In this document: in pieces, positions 53,257 through 63,163 of the stretch
How positions within the stretch are numbered: position 1 is the stretch's first letter
Layout of the letters: each line of letters opens with the position of its first letter
Assembly: GCF_030656345.1 (NCBI RefSeq)
Contig: NZ_JAUSNR010000010.1
Location: forward strand, 186,001 to 250,000
Source: Pseudotabrizicola sp.
Lineage (GTDB): Bacteria; Pseudomonadota; Alphaproteobacteria; Rhodobacterales; Rhodobacteraceae
Direction of reading: 5' to 3'
Length of the DNA: 64,000 nt
The notes under the pieces: model-generated
Seen by the model: the letters and a program-made list of their open reading frames with translations, nothing else
What the model was told of the DNA's origin: nothing
The model's database searches: none
Program-made: the position numbers and the translations under genes

Positions 53257-53679
53257 ATGCCGGAGATGACAGCTTGCGCCCCGCCCGACGCCGGAGTGGT
53301 GCCGCACGAAGAACGGGCGCTGCGCCCGGCACTGCTGCGCGGCTGGCGCAGGCGTTGCCCGAACTGCGGCGCGGGCCAGATGCTGCGCGGTTACCTGAAG
53401 GTGCGCGACACCTGCCCGGTTTGCGCTGAGGCGTTTCACCATCACCGCGCTGATGATGGCCCGGCCTATCTGACGATTCTGATCGTGGGGCATCTGATGG
53501 CCCCGCTGATCCTGTATGTGTTCACCGCCTTTCGCCCCGATCCGCTGGTGCTGGCATCGGTGTTTTCGGTCGGCACGGTGGCGCTGTCTTTGTATCTGCT
53601 GCCCCGGCTGAAAGGGGTGATGGTGGCGCTGCAATGGTCACGGCGGATGCATGGCTTTGGGGACGGGCATGATGAGTGA
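53257..53679 (+). CDS. DUF983-family small membrane protein
   Basis: The 140-aa protein has a zinc-ribbon-like CPNCGAGQMLRGYLKVRDTCPVC, followed by FHHHRADDGPAYLTILIVGHLMAPLILYV and a second membrane helix, the DUF983 pattern. Its function is unknown. The start lies at ATG 53257; ATG 53266 with GGAG is possible. A longer frame from 52300 only overlaps the EF-hand gene. It overlaps the NUDIX start, so the two are coupled. Confidence 0.82.
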   Translation: MPEMTACAPPDAGVVPHEERALRPALLRGWRRRCPNCGAGQMLRGYLKVRDTCPVCAEAFHHHRADDGPAYLTILIVGHLMAPLILYVFTAFRPDPLVLASVFSVGTVALSLYLLPRLKGVMVALQWSRRMHGFGDGHDE

Positions 53680-54289
53680 CGCGGCCCCCCTGCCCGCGAT
53701 CCGCGCGGCGGCCACGGTGATCTTGTGGCGCGAAGCCCCATCGGGCACGCAGGTGCTGATGGGGATGCGCGGGGCGGCGGCGGTGTTCATGCCGTCGAAA
53801 TACGTGTTTCCGGGCGGTGCGGTCGATCCGGGCGATGTGGCGGACCCGTTGCCGATGACAAACCAATGCGCTGAACGCTTGCGGGCCATGTGCGGGCCGG
53901 ATGCGCCCTGCCCTTCGGCCCTTGCCGGGGCGGCGGTGCGCGAATTGCGCGAGGAAACCGGGCTGGTGCTGCCGCCTACGGACGCGCCCGCCCTGCGCTT
54001 TGTGTTCCGCGCCATCACCCCGCCGGGGCGGCCCCGCCGGTTTGACGCGCGGTTCTTTCTGGCCGACGCGGCGCATCTGGCCGGATCAGCGGAAGATTTC
54101 AGCGCGGCAGAGGATGAGCTTTCCCACCTGCACTGGATCGGGCTGGCGCAGGCGCGGGCGCTGGACCTGCCCTTCATCACCGAGGTGGTGCTGGCCGAGG
54201 TGACGGCCGCCTTGCGCGGCGCGCCCGATCAGGGCGTGCCTTTCTTTGACAACTCGGGCACCGCACCGGCATTCCGCCGCATCGTATAG
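53669..54289 (+). CDS. NUDIX hydrolase
   Basis: The 206-aa protein has a NUDIX box in AAVRELREETGLVL with an upstream FPGGAVDPGD; the segment between the glycines and REL carries a large insert, as in the NUDT7/NUDT19 group that hydrolyses CoA derivatives. The substrate is not certain. The start (ATGATG, 53669 or 53672) overlaps the DUF983 stop. The last 61 bp are antisense to the 3' end of the desaturase gene. Confidence 0.88.
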   Translation: MMSDAAPLPAIRAAATVILWREAPSGTQVLMGMRGAAAVFMPSKYVFPGGAVDPGDVADPLPMTNQCAERLRAMCGPDAPCPSALAGAAVRELREETGLVLPPTDAPALRFVFRAITPPGRPRRFDARFFLADAAHLAGSAEDFSAAEDELSHLHWIGLAQARALDLPFITEVVLAEVTAALRGAPDQGVPFFDNSGTAPAFRRIV

Positions 54290-55236
54290 GCCGGATCTTC
54301 GGGCATCAGCGGATGCGGCACCGGATCTTTGGCGCGCAGGAAATGGCGGGCAAAGATCTGCGCGTAGGACCGATAGGCATAGCCGTCATTGCGGCGCAGG
54401 TAATGGTCGCGGTTGGCGGCATAGAGCTCAGGCAGCCGGTACCATGGCACCTGCGGGTGCATATGGTGCACGACGTGCAGGTTGTTGTTCAGAAACAGCA
54501 GCGCCAGCGGGCCGCGATCCTCGACAATCACCGTGCGGGCGCGGTGGGCTTCATGCGCGCGGTGTTCCAGAAAGGTGCGGATTTTCAGCAGCGCCGTCGC
54601 GAGGTAGAAGGCGATCAGATAGCCCGCCCAGCCCATCGGAGCCACACTCAGCCACAGCACCAGCAGCGCAAGCCCGCCCAGATGCAGCAGCCAGTCACGC
54701 TGCACCGCGCGGTCACGGCGCAAGAGCCGCGCCTCGGACCGCAGCCACAGCAGGTTGCCCAGCACCGGGCCGATGGTCATCCGCCCCAGCAGCGTGTTGT
54801 TGACCCGCAGCACAGCCTGCAACCAATGCGGCTGCCGGGCCCAGACCGCAGGGTCAAGATAGTTCGATTCCGGGTCATCATAGGGGTCGGTCAGCACCGG
54901 ATCATGATGATGTGCCAGATGCGTGCTGCGAAACCGGCCATAGGGCACCGTGGGGTAAAGGGCGGGAAACACCAGCGCCTCGTTCAGCCAGGCGGTGTGG
55001 AACGGGTGGCCATGCAGCGCCTCATGCTGAAGCGAGCAGTATTGCGCGATGGCCACGGCGGTCACAATCACCCCCAGCACCGGCGACAGCGTGTACAGCA
55101 GGGTGGTGCCACAGGCCCAGAGCGCATAGGTCGCCGCCAGCAGGGCAAGCGTGGGCCATTCGATGGCGGTGCGGGTGCGGTGAGTCGGAACAGGATCGGC
55201 AAGCGCCAAGGGTTTGGTCCATCCATGATAACTCAT
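54229..55236 (-). CDS. Membrane fatty acid desaturase
   Basis: The 335-aa membrane protein has the three histidine boxes of di-iron desaturases: HEALHG, HLAHHH, and HHMHP near the C-terminus, with hydrophobic pairs between. It would introduce a double bond into a fatty acyl chain (or a related carotenoid-type substrate). An inverted repeat ACTCATTTGTGAGT overlaps the start codon. It is divergent from an XRE regulator at 55327, and its 3' end overlaps the NUDIX gene by 61 bp. Confidence 0.87.
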   Translation of the reverse strand: MSYHGWTKPLALADPVPTHRTRTAIEWPTLALLAATYALWACGTTLLYTLSPVLGVIVTAVAIAQYCSLQHEALHGHPFHTAWLNEALVFPALYPTVPYGRFRSTHLAHHHDPVLTDPYDDPESNYLDPAVWARQPHWLQAVLRVNNTLLGRMTIGPVLGNLLWLRSEARLLRRDRAVQRDWLLHLGGLALLVLWLSVAPMGWAGYLIAFYLATALLKIRTFLEHRAHEAHRARTVIVEDRGPLALLFLNNNLHVVHHMHPQVPWYRLPELYAANRDHYLRRNDGYAYRSYAQIFARHFLRAKDPVPHPLMPEDPAYTMRRNAGAVPELSKKGTP

Positions 55237-55326
55237 TTGTGAGTATCACTTGCCAAAGGGGGCGAAAATGCCAAGGATGCGCAACAAAATATCACCTTCG
55301 TTGTGTTTAATCACCAAGGGTTGGAA

Positions 55327-56175
55327 ATGATCGACAAACGCATTCGTGCCGCCCTGTTCCGCACCCGGCTGGCCGAGGCGATGGCCGAACGGGGCATCAC
55401 GCAGGCGGCACTGGCGCGGGCCTGCGGCGTGGACAGGTCCACCATCAGCCAGCTGCTGGTGTCAGACAAGCGGATGCCGAATGCCCAACTGGCCGCCGAT
55501 TGCGCGATGGCGTTGGGCGTGTCTGCCGACTGGCTGCTGGGTCTGTCCGGGCGGCCCGAGCCGATGGCCGACCTGCTGGCCATGCAGCTGACCGAGACGC
55601 AGGCCCCGCGCGCGCTGATCGATGAGGCGATCTTTGGCTGGCATCAGGAGGCGGCGGGCTACAAAATCCGCCATGTGCCCGCGACGCTGCCCGATATGCT
55701 GAAAACGCGCAGCATGGTCGACTGGGAATATGCGCCGCAGCTGGGCCGGTCTGCGGCGCAGGCCATCGGCGCGTTTGAAGACCGGCTCACGTGGATGCGC
55801 GGCGCGCGGTCGGATTATGAAATAGCATTGCCGCAGCACGTGCTTTTGGCGTTTTCCACCGGCACCGGCTATTATTCCGGCCTGCCCGCCGCCCTGCGGC
55901 TGGAGCAGATCGACCGGATGATCGAGCTGACCGAGGCGCTGTATCCGGCGCTGCGGGTCACGCTGTTTGATGCGCGCCGGGTGTTTTCGGCACCGATCAC
56001 CGTGTTCGGGCCGCTGCTGGCGGTGCTGTATCTGGGGCGGCACTATCTGGCCTTCCGAGATTCCGCGCGGGTCGACAGCTTTACCCGGCATTTTGACTGG
56101 CTGGTGCGCGAAGCATCCGTCAGCGCCCGCAACCTGCCCGCACATCTGCGTGAGCTGCGGTCGCGGGTGGCCTAG
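55327..56175 (+). CDS. XRE-family transcriptional regulator
   Basis: The 282-aa protein has an N-terminal Cro/C1-type helix-turn-helix (RLAEAMAERGITQAALARACGVDRSTISQLLVSDKRMPNAQLAADCAMALGVSADWLLG) and a C-terminal domain of about 200 residues that I do not recognise. ATG 55327 follows AAGGGTTGGAA; the frame also opens 24 bp earlier. It is divergent from the desaturase gene and may control it. The stop overlaps the end of the convergent lipocalin-like gene by 4 bp. Confidence 0.83.
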   Translation: MIDKRIRAALFRTRLAEAMAERGITQAALARACGVDRSTISQLLVSDKRMPNAQLAADCAMALGVSADWLLGLSGRPEPMADLLAMQLTETQAPRALIDEAIFGWHQEAAGYKIRHVPATLPDMLKTRSMVDWEYAPQLGRSAAQAIGAFEDRLTWMRGARSDYEIALPQHVLLAFSTGTGYYSGLPAALRLEQIDRMIELTEALYPALRVTLFDARRVFSAPITVFGPLLAVLYLGRHYLAFRDSARVDSFTRHFDWLVREASVSARNLPAHLRELRSRVA

Positions 56176-56702
56176 AAGGCCTGCAAAAACCGCGTGTCAT
56201 AGCCGTTGAAATCAAAGATCTCGCGCGCGGCGCGCAGCCGGTCGGGCGGCAAGGCCCCGCCCCGGTTCAGGATGAACCCGAATGCGCCCGAAGGCGTGCC
56301 GATGGCCAGCGTGCGGTAATCGGTATCGACCCAGATCACCCACCACTCCTGCCCTTCCACCCGGAACCGCCCCGGCCCGGTGCCCGGCATCGGCCCCGAC
56401 AGCCGCACATCCTGCCCCGACAGGCACAGCCGGGCATTGATGGTCAGCGCCCCCGCCCGCCCGCCAATGTCGGCCCCACCGGCAGAGCACCCAACCGTGG
56501 CGGCAAACGCCGCCGATTGCCGCCACTGGCCGACCATCCGGCCCGGGTCGAACTGCGCATTCGACCAGATCGGCGCGCTTGCCGCGCGAAAGGGTGCGGT
56601 CTGTGGCGCGGGTTTGGGGGCACAGGCCACCAGTGCCAGACACAGCAGGCCAGTCGCCAGACGCGGGTTGATCCGGGACAGGCGGCGCGTCAGTTGATGC
56701 AT
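56172..56702 (-). CDS. Lipocalin-like lipoprotein
   Basis: The 176-aa protein has a lipoprotein signal ending in LALVAC and a short beta-rich domain with EGQEWWVIWVDTDYRTLAIGTPSGAFGFILNR, resembling the C-terminal half of bacterial lipocalins (Blc type). GRMVGQWRQSAAF corresponds to the first lipocalin strand. Ligand unknown. The start overlaps the end of the upstream lipoprotein gene by 13 bp. Confidence 0.68.
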   Translation of the reverse strand: MHQLTRRLSRINPRLATGLLCLALVACAPKPAPQTAPFRAASAPIWSNAQFDPGRMVGQWRQSAAFAATVGCSAGGADIGGRAGALTINARLCLSGQDVRLSGPMPGTGPGRFRVEGQEWWVIWVDTDYRTLAIGTPSGAFGFILNRGGALPPDRLRAAREIFDFNGYDTRFLQAF

Positions 56703-57220
56703 TGTGTCAGCATCCTTCCCTGTTCATCCAGAATGGCGTGGCACCCCAGCATCGGCGTGACCGGGGCGCAGGTCCCCGATTGTGACAGGCAATAGCCGGT
56801 GCAATCGGTCGCGGCCTTGCAGGATTTACCGGCATCGCGGGTGGGAGTCTGGCAGAAAGCCGCCGTGCCGCCGCCTGCCGCGCTCCATATCCCGCCGCGC
56901 TTTTCGCAGGCCAGATGGGCTGCGGATTTGACGGCGACCGGGCCAACGGGTTCGGCAATCGGCGCGTTGGCCGCATCAGCAGTGGCGACAGGTGCGTCCG
57001 GCATGGAGTCGGGTACCGGCGACAACGGCACGGCCTCCGCCTCTGCGGCCGCTGGCAGCGGGGCACTGTCCAGCGAGGTCACCACAATCTCGCCCCCGGT
57101 GACCGGGCTTTGCGCCACCGCTGCGTCGCCGCCGCGCTTCACCCCCGGCAGGGCCTGACAGCCCGCCAGCGCCAGCAACACCAGAAGGATAAGAGCGCGC
57201 GGGATCAGGTGCAGACGCAT
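56690..57220 (-). CDS. Small Cys-containing lipoprotein, unrecognised
   Basis: The 176-aa protein has a signal with lipobox LALAGC, an Ala/Pro-rich linker to about residue 95, and a C-terminal domain with eight cysteines (LACEKRGG, FCQT, SCKAATDCTGYCLSQSGTC, LGCHAIL), suggesting disulfide bonds in the periplasm. I do not recognise the family. It is co-transcribed with the lipocalin-like gene. Confidence 0.7.
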   Translation of the reverse strand: MRLHLIPRALILLVLLALAGCQALPGVKRGGDAAVAQSPVTGGEIVVTSLDSAPLPAAAEAEAVPLSPVPDSMPDAPVATADAANAPIAEPVGPVAVKSAAHLACEKRGGIWSAAGGGTAAFCQTPTRDAGKSCKAATDCTGYCLSQSGTCAPVTPMLGCHAILDEQGRMLTQCIN

Positions 57221-57299
57221 GTGGCCCCCGGGGTGGCAAAGCAGCCCACAGATGGCGCTGATGGCTTGTCCGGCATAAGCCCCCCGCCCGGCCCCCCGC

Positions 57300-58343
57300 T
57301 CAATACGGCATCGGGTGCAGGCGGTGGGCGATGGCGATATCCTCCATCACCGCACCAGACAGCGTGATACCGGCCGCACCGATATTGATGGCCAACTGAT
57401 CGACCGAGGTGGCCCCGATGATCGGAATGCAAGGGAAAGGCCGCGACAGGCAAAAGGCGATGGCCATCTGGCAGGGGTCCAGTCCATGGGTGGCGGCAAT
57501 CCCCAGATAGGCGGCCACGGCGGGGAACACCTGCGGCGTGATCCGCCCGCCAAGGTCGCGGGTAAAGCTGCGCCTTGTGCCCACCGGCACCACATCACCA
57601 GCATATTTGCCACTGAGCAACCCCGCCGCCAGCGGCGAAAACGCCAGCAGCGGCATGTTCTCAACCATGCTCAGCTCGCACCAGTCGGTGTCGAACTGGC
57701 GGCACAGCAGCGAGTATTCGTTCTGCACCGAGACCATGCGCGGCAGGTCATGCACCTGCGCCAGATGCAGCCACAGCGCCGCCCCCCAAGTGCTTTCATT
57801 CGACAGCCCGATGGCGCGGATCTTGCCTTGGGCAATCAGATCGGCGGCGGCGCGCAGCACATCGAGCATATCGGCCTCGACCGCCGCGCGGTCGGTCGCG
57901 CGCGGGGCAAAGCGCCAAGACTGGCGAAAATGATAGCTGCCCCGGTTCGGCCAGTGCAGCTGATACAGATCGATGTAATCGGTCTGCAACCGGCGCAAGC
58001 TGTCTTCGACCGCCGCGCGCAAGGACGCCCCGGTGATTGGCGCGCCGTCCCGCACGGCCGCCTGCCCTGCGCCGGTGATCTTGGTCGCGATCTGCACGCC
58101 CGACCGCCCGCCGCGCTGCGCCAGCCAGGTGCCGATGATGGTTTCGGTATCTCCGATGGTTTCCGCCCGCACCGGATTGGTCGGGTACATTTCCGCCGTG
58201 TCCCAGAAGGTCACGCCATGGTCGATCGCCAGATCGGCCTGCATATGGCCTTCGGCCTCAGTGTTCTGGCTGCCCCATGTCATGGTGCCAAGGCACAGCT
58301 TTGACACTTCGATCCCGCTCTGCCCCAGTTGAACCCGTTCCAT
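57300..58343 (-). CDS. Aldo/keto reductase
   Basis: The 347-aa NADPH-dependent reductase has the family catalytic residues: WDTAEMYP (Tyr), IATKITG (Lys), LYQLHWPNRG (His) and the C-terminal cofactor segment IPIIGATSVDQL. Closest in layout to the Tas/YajO-like group. I start it at ATG 58343 with AAAGGGCAGG upstream, nine codons inside the longest frame. Substrate not predictable. Confidence 0.9.
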   Translation of the reverse strand: MERVQLGQSGIEVSKLCLGTMTWGSQNTEAEGHMQADLAIDHGVTFWDTAEMYPTNPVRAETIGDTETIIGTWLAQRGGRSGVQIATKITGAGQAAVRDGAPITGASLRAAVEDSLRRLQTDYIDLYQLHWPNRGSYHFRQSWRFAPRATDRAAVEADMLDVLRAAADLIAQGKIRAIGLSNESTWGAALWLHLAQVHDLPRMVSVQNEYSLLCRQFDTDWCELSMVENMPLLAFSPLAAGLLSGKYAGDVVPVGTRRSFTRDLGGRITPQVFPAVAAYLGIAATHGLDPCQMAIAFCLSRPFPCIPIIGATSVDQLAINIGAAGITLSGAVMEDIAIAHRLHPMPY

Positions 58344-58449
58344 TGCCTGCCCTTTTCGCTCTTTCGTCACTTGGCAGGCAACCTAACCGCCCTGCCCGCC
58401 GTGGCAAGGCCAAGCGTCATCGCCCCCGCGCTTTGCGCGGGTTCCGGGG

Positions 58450-59715
58450 ATGGCACCCCTTTACTCTGCCCGGCAAAGCGTCTTTGCTGCGGCGATGCGC
58501 CTGCTGATCTCCTTTGCCGCCCTGTTCCTGTCGGTCGTGCTGTTGCAGCTGGGCCTTGGCGGGGTCGCCCCTTTGGATGCGATATCGGGCGTGCAGCTGG
58601 GGTTCAGCACGTCGCAGATCGGGCTGTTGGGCTCGGCGCATTTCTTCGGCTTTTTCATCGGCTGCTGGTGGGCCCCGCGCCTGATGGGCAGTGTCGGCCA
58701 TTCGCGCGCATTCGCCGCCTTTACCGCCGCCGGCACGCTGGGGATTCTGGCGCATATGATGCTGGTCGATCCCTATGCCTGGGCCTTGATGCGGCTGACA
58801 TCGGGGCTGGCGGTGGCGGGGTGCTACACGATCATCGAGGCGTGGTTGCAGGCCAAGGTCACCAATGAAACCCGTGGCCGCGCCATGGGCGTTTACCGCG
58901 TGGTCGATATCGTGGGGTCCTTGGGCGCGCAGCTGATGATAGGGGTGCTGGAGCCTGCAAGCTATCTGTCCTACAACATTCTGGCGCTGCTGTGCTGTCT
59001 GGCAATCTTTCCGCTGACGCTCAGCAAGGCCGAAGCACCCGAGATGCCCGACGCCCCCCGCCTGCGCCCGGGGCTGGCGTGGCGGTTGTCACCCTTGGCC
59101 TCGGCGGGCGTGGTGGTGTCGGGGGTGACGGGCGCCGCGTTCCGCATGGTCGGCCCGCTTTATGGCACCGAAGTGGGCTTGCGCGCCGATCAGATCGCGC
59201 TGTTTCTGGCGGCATACGTCTTGGGCGGGGCCTTTGCGCAATACCCCATCGGCTGGCTGGCAGACCGCTATGACCGCCGCTGGGTGCTGATCGGCCTGTC
59301 GGTCGCCGCCGCCGCTGCCTGCGCGGCGACCGTTCTGGCGGCGGGCAATGGCATCGTGGCGATTTTTCTTGCCGTAGGCGCTTTCGGGTTCGTCACCATG
59401 CCGGTCTATTCCGTTTCGACCGCGCACGCCCATGACCACGCCACCCAGATGGAGCGGGTGGAGCTGTCTGCCGCGCTGATGTTTCTCTATGCCGTCGGGG
59501 CCATTGCCAGCCCGCTGATCGCGGCCCTGCTGATCGACCGCTTCGGGCCTCCGGCGATGTTCGCCATGATTGCCGTCGCCAATATCGCCCTGATCCTGTT
59601 CGGTCTGGCGCGGATGCGCGCCCGCCCCGCGCCGGGGGCCCGCACCCCCTATACCTACGAGCCGCGCACCTCTTTCCTGATCGGCAAGCTGCTGCGGGGC
59701 CGCCGCGACCGCTGA
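58450..59715 (+). CDS. MFS transporter, YcaD-like
   Basis: The 421-aa membrane protein has about 12 membrane segments and the MFS layout; GLLGSAHFFGFFIGCWWAPRLMGSVGHSRAF and EAWLQAKVTNETRGRAMGVYRVV resemble the YcaD/YfcJ branch. The cargo is unknown. ATG 58495 is an alternative start that begins directly at the first membrane helix. Neighbours on both sides give no clear substrate hint. Confidence 0.85.
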   Translation: MAPLYSARQSVFAAAMRLLISFAALFLSVVLLQLGLGGVAPLDAISGVQLGFSTSQIGLLGSAHFFGFFIGCWWAPRLMGSVGHSRAFAAFTAAGTLGILAHMMLVDPYAWALMRLTSGLAVAGCYTIIEAWLQAKVTNETRGRAMGVYRVVDIVGSLGAQLMIGVLEPASYLSYNILALLCCLAIFPLTLSKAEAPEMPDAPRLRPGLAWRLSPLASAGVVVSGVTGAAFRMVGPLYGTEVGLRADQIALFLAAYVLGGAFAQYPIGWLADRYDRRWVLIGLSVAAAAACAATVLAAGNGIVAIFLAVGAFGFVTMPVYSVSTAHAHDHATQMERVELSAALMFLYAVGAIASPLIAALLIDRFGPPAMFAMIAVANIALILFGLARMRARPAPGARTPYTYEPRTSFLIGKLLRGRRDR

Positions 59716-59847
59716 CACGGGCGCAGGCCGCCCATGGCTTGCACCTTTTCCAAATACTCAAAATGCTGCCCTCAGCCCCCCGCGCATCCTCTGGCAAGGC
59801 GCTGCTGCTTGCGTTAAACGGGCCGCACCATCAGACAAAGGCGCATC

Positions 59848-61562
<1,715 letters not shown>

Positions 61563-61566
<4 letters not shown>

Positions 61567-62456
61567 CAGCCGCCCCGCCCCCGGTCTGGCAGCTTGTGCT
61601 GGTCCTGTGGGGCACCAAATACCCGGTGGCCGAGGTCAATCACCTGATTGACACCGTCTGCCGGCTGGCCAGTCACGCCCCGCGCGTGGTGCTGATCACC
61701 GACCGGCTGCGCGACGGGTTGCGCGCAGGTGTGGTGCAGCGGCTGATCCCCGACGTCTTCATGGACCCGCGGATGCGCGGCGCGGGCTGCCAGACCAAGT
61801 TGTGCATGTTCGAGGCGGGCGTGGTGCCCGATGATCTGCCAGCGGTGTTCATCGACATCGACACGGTTGTGTTCGGCGATATGACCCGGTTTCTGGCCCT
61901 GCAGACCAATCCCAAGACCGTGGCAATCTTCCAAAGCGCCATTCTGCCCTTTGGTGCCTTGGCCCGCGCGATTTACCGCCTGACCAAAGGCCGCAAATAT
62001 GCGCGCGGCAATTCTTCCATCGTGGTCTATCATCCCGCAGAAACCGCCCATATCGCGGCGCGGTACCGCGATTTGGTGGCAGAGTTGGGATATAACGGCC
62101 TCCGCCCGATGATTGCCGATGAACGCTTCATCAGCTGGTCGCACCAGCCGCATATGCGGGCAATTCCGCGCGATATGGCGGTGAAGCTGCCCACCGAATT
62201 CATGCTGCCATGGCCCTGGCTGATCCACCTGCGGGCGTCTCTGCCATGGGTGCGCCGCCGCTGGGCCGGGCTGATCGCGCTGACCCTTCCGGGCGTGGAG
62301 GTCAAGGGTGAGGCCCTGCTGACCCTGCCCGACGGGGCAGAGGTGGTGGACCGCAAGGGCCGCCGCCTGATCTGGTCCGAAGCCGCCCTCGGGCCGGTCA
62401 AGGCGCGGCTGACCGCCTATTACACGGCACTTCAACACAGCGGGGAAACGCGATGA
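61563..62456 (+). CDS. Putative glycosyltransferase (GT-A type)
   Basis: The 297-aa protein has a GT-A-like first half: [29 protein letters not shown], and a probable metal-binding DxD in [12 protein letters not shown]. The pattern resembles small GT families acting on cell-surface glycans. Donor and acceptor are unknown. It is coupled at both ends, to metG and to the cytidylyltransferase gene, and probably supplies a lipopolysaccharide or capsule step. Confidence 0.7.
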
Positions 62457-63163
62457 TCCTGGGTCATATCGGTGCGCGCAAAGGCTCCAAGGGTGTGCCG
62501 GGCAAGAACTTCCGCACCCTGTGCGGCAAGCCGCTGATCGACTGGTCGCTGGACCAGCTGTTCGCCAACCCGCGCGTCGGCGCAGTGGTGGTCTCGACCG
62601 ACGATCCGGCGATCTATGAACACGCCCGGGCGCGCGGGGCGCTGGACATCGGCTTGCGGCCCGCAGAGCTTGCCACCGACAGCGCGCCGAAATGGGGGGT
62701 CTGGCAACATGCGCTGACGGCGTCAGAGCCGATCTGCGGGCCGGTGTCTGCCTTTCTCGATCTGGACTGCACCTCGCCGCTGCGCATCCCCGAAGACATC
62801 GACGGCGCATTGGACACGTTTGAAGCCGACACCCCGGACATGGTGATGAGCGTGTGCGAGGCGCGCAAGAACCCCTATTTCAATCTGGTCGAACCCGATG
62901 CCACGGGGGCGCTGCAGGTGTCCAAACCCCTGCCCGGCGGGGTCTGGGCGCGGCAGGATGCGCCGGTGGTGTATGAGCATGTCGGCGTGGTCTATGTGGT
63001 GGCCCCCGACTATCTGCGCCGGGCAAAGACCATTTACGAAGGCCGCGTCGTGCCGTTTGTGCTGCCGTCTGAACGCTGCCATGACATTGATACGCCCTAT
63101 GATTTCCGGCTGGTCGAGTTTCTGCTGACCGAACAGCTGAACGCGGGCGTCAGGAAGGTCTGA
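62453..63163 (+). CDS. Acylneuraminate-type cytidylyltransferase
   Basis: The 236-aa protein begins [32 protein letters not shown], the nucleotide-binding signature of CMP-sialate/CMP-nonulosonate synthetases, followed by VVVSTDDPAI and FLDLDCTSPLRIPEDID. It activates a 9-carbon acidic sugar (sialic, legionaminic or pseudaminic acid-type) with CTP; the exact sugar cannot be read. KdsB and NeuA are relatives; the sequence fits the NeuA branch. Its last 14 bp overlap the convergent waaA gene. Confidence 0.85.
   Translation: MILGHIGARKGSKGVPGKNFRTLCGKPLIDWSLDQLFANPRVGAVVVSTDDPAIYEHARARGALDIGLRPAELATDSAPKWGVWQHALTASEPICGPVSAFLDLDCTSPLRIPEDIDGALDTFEADTPDMVMSVCEARKNPYFNLVEPDATGALQVSKPLPGGVWARQDAPVVYEHVGVVYVVAPDYLRRAKTIYEGRVVPFVLPSERCHDIDTPYDFRLVEFLLTEQLNAGVRKV

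Noticed and set aside
59716-59847. Possible T-box or other tRNA-synthetase leader before metG
   Set aside because: The 132-bp gap has no terminator/antiterminator pair or T-box-like sequence, and T-boxes are not expected in alphaproteobacteria.
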